Assembly (NCBI GenBank): GCA_036346225.1
Contig: JARFIW010001188.1
Coordinates: forward strand, 434,001-498,000
Reading direction: 5' to 3'
From: Platerodrilus igneus
Taxonomy: Eukaryota > Arthropoda > Insecta > Coleoptera > Lycidae
DNA: 64,000 nucleotides
Below are positions 57,277-64,000 of this stretch, in pieces. The position numbers and the translations under genes are program-made. Within the stretch, counting starts at the first letter, position 1. Each line of letters opens with the position of its first letter. A model generated the notes under the pieces. That model ran no database searches. It saw nothing but the letters and a program-made list of their open reading frames with translations, and was not told where the DNA came from.

Positions 57277-59582
57277 TAGGGTGTCTACTCGAACAACTGA
57301 ATAAAAATTCACTACTTTTTCTGTACTTTTCAGTACTTTAATTGAAAAAATTCAGTACTTTTTGTTGCATGAAAAACGGAAAATAAGCGTGATCAGAACA
57401 TTCGAATATTTTAATTAGTTAAAAGTGAATATACCTACATATTCAAGAATAAAGTACATAAAAAATATTTTTATTTATGAACTCTTCAGTCTCTTTTTTA
57501 ATTTTTCTAATTCAGCATCGATCTCTATAGGTCTTCTTCCTTGCACTTTTCTGTTACCCCAACTTTCTCTAACTCGAGTGTCTTGATATGAGCACGCAAT
57601 TGTTGAACTTCTCGCTTCTTAATAAGTTTTTCATAATGCTTAACTTTTAATGCTTCTCGCCTTCTGGAAGGTGCATTTCGAAACTCTAAAATCATCTTCT
57701 TAGAAATTGTAAATTCGGAAAGGTTATAGAAGTTAAAATTTTGTCATAAACAAGTCGTTGGGCAACTAGCGATTCATTTAAAGTGTTTTCTACGAGGCAT
57801 TCTTTATTTATCGAAAAACCCCTTTCAAACGAAGCATTGCCGTGAAACATGATTAAAAATTTTTTAATGTAATTTAAAAATACAAATTTTGATAAGCCAC
57901 GCTCTTTACACAACCTCATTAAAAATATGTCCAATCTTTCCTTTTCTGGGGAATTGTTCCAGTTTTCCAAAGCATTCTTCTTGTCCTCACATAATTGGTT
58001 ATAGTGTTTTTTTACAATGTCTGCATCAGATGCAATTATCTGCTTTCGCTCAATAAATTCCTCTAAAGCAATATTTAACCTTGATGTTTGCTACACATTA
58101 CCATAAGTGACAAACAAGAACCACCTTTGATAATTTTGTATTTCAAAGGACTTTTCTCTGTAATTTTTTGGAAAAAATGTTTTAGAAAAGCTAAACAATC
58201 ATTTTTAAATTTAACGACATCAAGTTCTGAACCTTCGCCTTACAAACAACAAATGCCCCAAAACCAATATCCACATTTGTAATTGACTTTAAGTTTGTAA
58301 TTTTGGTTATATCAAAATTAATTAGTTTATTAGGGGTATTTGCTTCATTTATAATTTTCGTACCAATGAAACAACTTCCGATATTACGCAAAATAGTACA
58401 CAATTCCTGATATAAAAATGGTGTTAGGAGATCGTCTGATTGAAAAAATTTTAGAAACGGTTTAATTTCTCACAAATTGATTTAAGAAATTGTAATCTAG
58501 CTAGTAAAAGTTTATCTGCTAAAAACCTTTTATCTTTTGGAATGTTCTACTCTCAGGACACTTCTTTAAAGCAATAGATTGTTCAACATATACCGCTTCA
58601 GGTTTTATGATTTCAATGGCTCTGGTAATAACTGCTTGATTTTACACCCAACGTATGCTGCAAAATCGTTTTGGAAATACAATAGAACCAGAAAAGGCTG
58701 TATGGTTAGCACCTCTTGAAGGAAGGTCTTTATAAAGATGATAGTGATCGTAAAAAATCTTGCATTTCCCAACCCGTCTTTTTTTCTGCTGTTTTGAATG
58801 CCCTATGAATCACATGTATTCCACAAGTTCCAGTAGAAAACAGTTTAGGATCCTCACTGCTTTCATCTTTTAAATATTTGCGCAAGTCTTCAAGTATTGT
58901 TAGAATAACGTTAGGACCATCCATCCCTACCTGTACAATTTTTTTCAGAGACAAGCCCAACGAAGTTATAGATTCAATCAATTTATTCATTATATCAGAT
59001 GCAGTTGCATGTTTCAAGAATGCCGAATTTAGAAATCGTGTTTGTACAGCACCTGTTGCTTCATCCCAAAATCTGACAATAATGTTCATCTGATCAAGTT
59101 GAGATATTGTATTAAGCCTTTCGTCAAATGGCAAAGTATAAAATGCACACTCTTCTAATTGGTTAGAATGTTCGTTTTGGATATAAGGTCCTAGTCCATA
59201 CATTATAGAATAAGCTATTTTATCCTTATAAAGCTGTAAATTTTTGGCAATCACACTATCTGGAGGCATAGAAAGAAAAACATCGGTGGCAGTTGCAAAA
59301 CTTCTCTCTGAGGAATGTGTCATAACTTTGTGAATACACCATAAAATTTCTGCTATACTTACTTCTTCTCTTTGTAAATTAACTTTAATATATTACTATT
59401 ACCAGAATACGTTGAACTATCTTTTGTTAAGGAATTAGGTGCACTTGTACTTGCTACTACTTTATCACCATCAGCGATGACAAGTCCTGTATTTGTATTT
59501 AAGCATTCAATACCTATGCTAATTGTAGGCACTTTAAATTTACTTTGAATTACTTCTTTTATGTTTGCAGTGGTTTGTTTAG
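57277..59582 (-). pseudogene. hAT-like transposase (hAT-T), C-terminal portion, and terminus
   Basis: The element end is proposed at 57277, with TAGGGTGTCTAC and subterminal CAGTACTTTT repeats. On the minus strand, 59582-59359 is an N-terminal linker (QSKFKVPTISI). The catalytic region is at 59323-58730 (MNIIVRFWDEATGAVQTRFL, QVGMDGPNVIL, TGTCGIHVIHRAFKTA). Broken middle pieces follow. A C-terminal part at 57970-57692 has FHGNASFERGFSINKECLVEN, and a lysine/arginine-rich coiled tail runs to ~57480. This is a different hAT lineage from the ZMYM1-like ones. The N-terminal finger lies beyond the PLE, at 63894-64000. Confidence 0.72.
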
Positions 59583-60505
59583 CATTTTTCTTAATCTTCT
59601 TTGGGAATAAAACCACTCAGTTTTTGAAATCATCTTTATTTACGTTTCGATCCATGACCTAGGATTGTTGTCAAAATAATAAAAATTTAAGTTTGACATT
59701 TATGATATAAATTGAAGGTGACTTTGATTTATTAAAGTTCGATATATTTGGTTTGAGTACATTAGGTGAAAATTTTAACGTTTAAAAGAATCATTGCCTT
59801 CAATTTCTGTTGCGCCCTGGGAACGACTTTCTAGGTAGCCAATACGCTTAACGTGAAATCATCCGATTAATTTTTATTGTTAAATTTCATATAAATTCAA
59901 TAACTTGAGGATTGGAAAACACTTTTTAAAATGTCTCTATTTATACAATTGGAAGGATGATTGTTAAAGAAGTGGCGATAACGTTACCGTAAGGCTTAAG
60001 CAGTCTTTTTTTTATATTTATTTTGAGGTAGAAACTCTTTATGATTTATGCTACCTGTTTGGTAGATTTTAACATGGTTCTGAGGCGACCCTATACCTGT
60101 CAGATACCAATGTTGTTCTATGAATATTTTATGGTTCTGAGGCGACCCTAAGGCGGGTTTACACATGTCAGATACCAATATTGTTCAACGAACGTTGTAT
60201 ATGGATCTGAAGTGACCCTATGGCGGGTTTACACTTATCAGATACCAATACTGTTCAATGGAGATTGTATATGGTTCTGAGGTAACCCTATTGCGGGTTT
60301 ACACTTGTCAGATACTAATGCTTTTTACAGAGGTTGCTAATATGCTTATTGTTACAGAATTATGTATTGTATGTATAAATAGAAATCATGTATGTAGGCT
60401 GTATTTCATGTTAATATCGCAAGGAAAACCCAGGAAAAACTTGCAATGCTACCTAGATATTGTGGGCATTTGATTTTCATTTGTTATTTCTTTTAGTAAT
60501 GGAAT
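59583..60505 (-). repeat. PLE terminal repeat, left
   Basis: Pairs with 62950-63893 on the other strand. Outer words are TCTTCTTTGGGAATAAAACC and CGTTTCGATCCATGACCTAG. Inner words are ATCTAGGTAGCATTGCAAG-type and TAATGGAAT. It contains three to four ~70 bp sub-repeats (60073-60330). Confidence 0.9.
60073..60330. repeat. ~70 bp tandem sub-repeats in PLE terminal repeat
   Basis: Units start with GGTTCTGAGGCGACCCTA-like sequence at ~60076, 60133, 60203 and 60273 (spacing 57, 70, 70). They contain GGCGGGTTTACAC and TCAGATACCAATATTGTTCA. The inverted arm carries the matching set at about 63130-63410. Confidence 0.88.
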
Positions 60506-62826
60506 CCTTTGTTTGCTGAAAGTGACGAATTCGTTTGCTACGCGTTTGTTTTTATTTAAGGTTATATAAGCAGCTTCTTTGATTTTGCGTTTTTGGCGGT
60601 TTTCTTCTTTGTCGTTAATTTTTGCGTCTTCCTATTTTATTTTATGACCTGAGTCCCATGCATGTTGGCAAATTATGGATTTGTCAAATTTTCTATTTTT
60701 TGTATATGATTTATGTTCTTTTAATGAACTTCAAATGGTCTGTAACTTTTCCCTATATAAAACTTGTTACATTCCCACGGTATTTTGTAGATGCAGTTTC
60801 TTGAACTTTGTATTCCATTTTTGGGTTTTGTTTTTGTTAATTGTGCTCTTGGTGTATTGCTAGTTATAAATACTGTTTTAATTCTGAATTTGTTTCCTAT
60901 TCCTTGTATTTTTCGGAGAATCCTTTCATGTATGGTATTGAGAGCATTTCTTGGTGCGTATCGTTGTTTCTGTTTTCCCCTTCTTTATTTTTTGGGACTT
61001 TATTCATTTCTTTCTCTATTATTCTTTTAGGATACTTGTTTTTTATTAGTGTACATCTGATTAGGTCTTTCTCTTACTTTAAAATTTCTCCGTTTGATGA
61101 TATTAATTTTGCTCTATCATACACGGTTTTGATAATTCCTCGTTTGACACAGTGTGGGTGGTTTGAATCGAAGTTTAAGTATCTGTTTGTGTGCGTTGGT
61201 TTTCTGTATATAGATGTATTAATTGTTTTATCGTTTTTGCTAACTATAATATCTAAAAACGGAAGTTTTCCATGTGGTTCTAATCCATATATGAATTTAA
61301 TAGTTGGTTCTATTTGTTAATTAACTGTATAAAGTTTTTAATTACTTAGTTCTGTATTATGAGACTAAATAGCATAGACATCGTCTACGTATCTCCACAT
61401 TCTTGTGTGAATATTACATCTTTATCGAATTCCTCAATGAATATATTACTAAAGATTGGTGATAGTGGACTTCCCATCGCCATTCCGAGGCTCTGTTTGT
61501 AGAATTGGTCACTTATTTGAAAATATGTGGTATTGACGCATAAACCAAGTAATTCCATAATCGATGATATACTTAGTTTTGTTCTTTCTTTAAGGTTGTC
61601 ATCTTTTTCTAGTTTTTTTTTTTATAATATTAAGCGTTTTGTTTATAAGGACCTTTGTGAAGAGATTTACTACATCAAAACTTACCATTGTGTGTGTATT
61701 TTCAATTTTTATGTTTGATAATTTTTCTAAAAAGTGTAGGTTGTTTTTTTATGAAAGAGTCCGTTTGGCCTGCCAATGGATTTATAATTTTTAGGAGAAA
61801 TTTTGCTAAATTAAGACATGGTGAATCTATGGAGCTTACGATAGGTATTAAAAGAATGTCTTTTTTATAAATTTTTGGTAGACCGTAAAAGTTGGGTGGT
61901 TTACTGTAATGTGGGTCCAGTTTGCTTCTGTCTTTGTTTTCAAACTCATTTTTAAATTTATGTAGAGTTTTGCATATTTTATTTTCAATTGATTTTGTTG
62001 GGTCCGCTTCTAAACTGGTGTAATTCTCAGTGTGCAACAGTTCGTTGACTTTTGTGTTGTAATCGCTTTTATTCATTATTACTGTTGTTTTGCCTTTGTC
62101 AGCAGATAGAATTATAATTGAGTTATCGTTTTTTAGATTGCAAATTGCTTTTATTCCGTTACTACTTACATTTGATTTTATTTTGCGATTCTTTTCTATT
62201 TCGATTTTGCATTGTACTCTAAATTCGTTTGCTTGATCTTCTTCGAGTTAGTTTGCTGTTTTCTCTATACAGCTGATTATTTCAAAGGTTGGTATTGATT
62301 TTGGTGTTATTTCAAAGTTCAGGCCTTTTAATAAAATTAATTTTTCTGTGTCATAAATAGTTCTGTTTGATAAATTTATGACGGTGTTTAGCATGGTGTT
62401 GCTGTTTTCTAACGTTTTAGTTTGCGTGTTATTTCTCTCTATAAATAGGTTATTAAATTTCTTTATGTGAATTTCTTTTTGTTTGAAAAATTCTGATTCG
62501 TAGTAGGTTTTTGCACTAACGAGGATTTTATCAAAATCATATTTTGTTACCTTTATTCGTATGAAATTTATAATGCCCTCAATATCTTGTTTTAATTTAT
62601 AAATAATGTGTCGGTGGTTTTGTAGTCTTTCCCTCATCATACTGTAACTTGTTCTTTCAAGAATCCTTGAAAGTTTATAACTTGTCTGACCAAATTTGAT
62701 TCTGAATCCTTCTGGTATTATTTGGTTGTTTCTGCATTTTATTAGGAACGTGAGTGAATTTTTGGATTGCGGTAGCTCTAGGTTTAGATTGTCTAAGTGT
62801 CTAAAACATACAAATTTCAGGCCCAT
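60470..62826 (-). pseudogene. PLE reverse transcriptase with GIY-YIG endonuclease
   Basis: The minus-strand N-terminal part (62826-62248) begins MGLKFVCFRHLDNLNLELPQ. The RT entry (62076-61702) has the PLE signature PPNFYGLPKIYKKD with IPIVSSIDSPCLNLAKFL. The catalytic box reads WRYVDDVYAI at ~61390-61362, and NEFDKD...TRMW precedes it. The C-terminal GIY-YIG motif is visible as NCIYKIPWECNKFYIGKSYR (~60805-60745), followed by QHAWDSGH and the tail RIPLLKEITNEN (~60510-60475). At least two frameshifts or stops interrupt it. RT copies the RNA from a nick made by the endonuclease. GIY-YIG presence places it among Penelope/Poseidon-type PLEs. Confidence 0.9.
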
Positions 62827-62949
62827 ACCTGACTTGTAAATACTCCCTATATGTTTGTTGTAGTTTGTTTAGCATTTTTATTAATCTTCTTTGAGAATAA
62901 AACCACTCAAAGTTTTTGAAAACATCTTTATTTATTTATTTACTTATTT

Positions 62950-63893
62950 ACAATGGAATACATTACTAAAAGAAATAACAAATAAAAATCAAATTCCCAC
63001 AATATCTAGGTAGCATTGCAAGTTTTTCCTGGGAATTCTTTGCTGTATTAACATGAAATACAGCCTACATACATGATTTCTATTTATACATACAATCACT
63101 AATTACGTAAAAATAAACATATTAGCAACCCCTGTAACAAAGCATTTGTATCTGACAAGTGTACACCCGCAATAGGGTTACCTCAAAACCATATACAATC
63201 TCCATTGAACAGTATTGGTAAATGACAAGTGTAAACCCGCCATAGGGTTTTCTCAGATCCATATACAATCTTTGTTGAACAATATTGGTAACTGACAAGT
63301 ATAAACCCGCCTTGGGGTCGCCTCAGAACCATATAAAATATTCATAGAACAACATTGGTATCTTACAAGTGTAAACCCGCCATAGGGTCGCCTCAGAACC
63401 ATGTTAAAATCTATCAAAAAGGTAGCCTAAATCAATAATAAGTTTCCCCCTCAAAATAAATATAAAAAAACGACTGCTTACGGTAACGTAATCGCCACCT
63501 CTTTAATAACCATCCTTCCAATTGTATAACTAGAAACATGTTAAAAAATGTTTTCCAATCCTTAAGTTATTGAATTTATATGAAATTTAACAATAAAAAT
63601 TAATCAGCTGATTTGTCGTTAAGCGTATTGACTACCTAAAAAGTCGTTCCCAGGGCGCAACACAAATTGAAGGCAATGATTCTTTTAAACTTTAAAATTT
63701 TCACCTAATGTACTCAAACCAAATATATCGATAACAATAAATCAAAGTCACCTTCAATTTATGTCATAAATGTCAAACTTAAAGCTTTTATTATTTTGAA
63801 AACGATCCTAGGTCATGGATCGAAACGTAAATAAAGATGATTCCAAAAACTTTGAGTGGTTTTATTCCCAAAGAAGATTAAGAAAAAGTGTAC
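62950..63893 (+). repeat. PLE terminal copy, inverted (5'-truncated second copy)
   Basis: Reverse complement of 59583-60505. The plus strand carries the last codons of the PLE gene (CATTACTAAAAGAAATAACA), the 3' region with ~70 bp sub-repeats and the same terminal sequence ATCGAAACGTAAATAAAGAT...TTTTATTCCCAAAGAAGATT. It reads as a 5'-truncated PLE copy joined head-on to the longer one. Confidence 0.9.
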
Positions 63894-64000
63894 TTTGAGT
63901 CCCCATCAGTAAAGGTTGCACAATTTTCAAATGTTTTTTACCTATTGCGTGTGTTTTAACACAACATAGACCACCTTGACTAACATCAAACCCCTTTCTG
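63894..64000 (-). pseudogene. hAT-T N-terminal zinc-finger segment
   Basis: On the minus strand from the window end, the frame reads KGFDVSQGGLCCVKTHAIGKKH, then LLMGTQST. This is the end of a BED-like finger (H...KKH) expected at the N-terminus of the hAT-T transposase, whose remainder lies at 59582-57480. The PLE separates the two. The gene continues beyond the window. Confidence 0.6.

Larger units (their letters stand above)
59583..63893 (-). mobile_element. Penelope-like element with inverted terminal copies
   Basis: Minus strand. A reverse transcriptase and GIY-YIG endonuclease gene (62826-60470) ends in a terminal region (60505-59583). An inverted copy of that region, including the last ~10 codons of the gene, forms the other flank (62950-63893, plus orientation). 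A short direct copy of the terminal sequence lies at 62866-62935, next to the gene start. Such inverted or partial terminal repeats are typical of PLEs. The element interrupts hAT-T. Confidence 0.9.

Noticed and set aside
60622..61320. Hydrophobic, membrane-like frames on the plus strand
   Set aside because: Antisense of the PLE reverse transcriptase/GIY-YIG gene. The motifs YVDDVYAI and CIYKIPWEC are on the minus strand.

Overview
This is an AT-rich animal (almost certainly insect) genomic window with no recognisable host gene. Apart from AT-rich spacers, everything I could identify is transposable-element DNA, mostly decayed and often nested. The insect assignment rests on the mix of families: an RTE-type LINE, a DD41D mariner, a Bel-Pao element, a Penelope-like element (PLE), a FLYWCH-carrying MULE, several ZMYM1-like hAT lineages and a tRNA-headed SINE. 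There are no operons or prokaryotic signals. The TE 'genes' are parasitic polyproteins or transposases, and nearly all carry frameshifts or stops.

Layout. 1-3 kb: LINE 3' fragment and two hAT remnants. 3-5.5 kb: two SINE-bearing segments facing each other as an inverted duplication. 5.5-7.7 kb: an LTR retrotransposon with only a truncated gag between two ~556 bp LTRs. 8.2-9.55 kb: a nearly complete mariner with 29 bp perfect TIRs, TA target duplication and a single frameshift. 9.9-14.75 kb: a minus-strand RTE LINE carrying two SINE insertions with 15 and 13 bp target duplications. 14.8-16.9 kb: hAT remnant. 18.0-18.8 kb: gag fragment. 19.9-21 kb: MULE remnant. 22.1-25.9 kb: second RTE copy (+). 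26.0-32.5 kb: three hAT elements nested inside one another, with two exact 8 bp target duplications. 33.25-36.9 kb: third RTE copy, entered by a minus-strand Bel-Pao element (36.9-42.8 kb) that keeps its 3' LTR and polypurine tract but has no visible 5' LTR. The LINE 3' end reappears at 42.94 kb.

43.1-46.8 kb is AT-rich with nothing recognised. 46.77-47.38 kb is a ~300 bp-arm inverted repeat with a 19 nt spacer, followed by a hammerhead-like motif. 48.2-54.3 kb is a diverged satellite array of ~180 bp units interrupted by a 1.8 kb insert. 54.5-55.3 kb is a hAT remnant. 57.28 kb to the window end is a different hAT lineage, split by a PLE (59.58-63.89 kb) with inverted terminal repeats of over 900 bp.

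The most interesting structures are: the GGG-run hairpin conserved in six copies of the LINE 3' UTR, with a compensatory base-pair change; the duplicated 3' module of that LINE; the GC-rich non-autonomous hAT with its 8 bp target duplication; the recurrent GGGCTC/GAGCCC palindromes in the middle hAT; the large foldback; and the satellite array. Coordinates of decayed elements are approximate to tens of bases unless a target duplication or terminal repeat fixes them.
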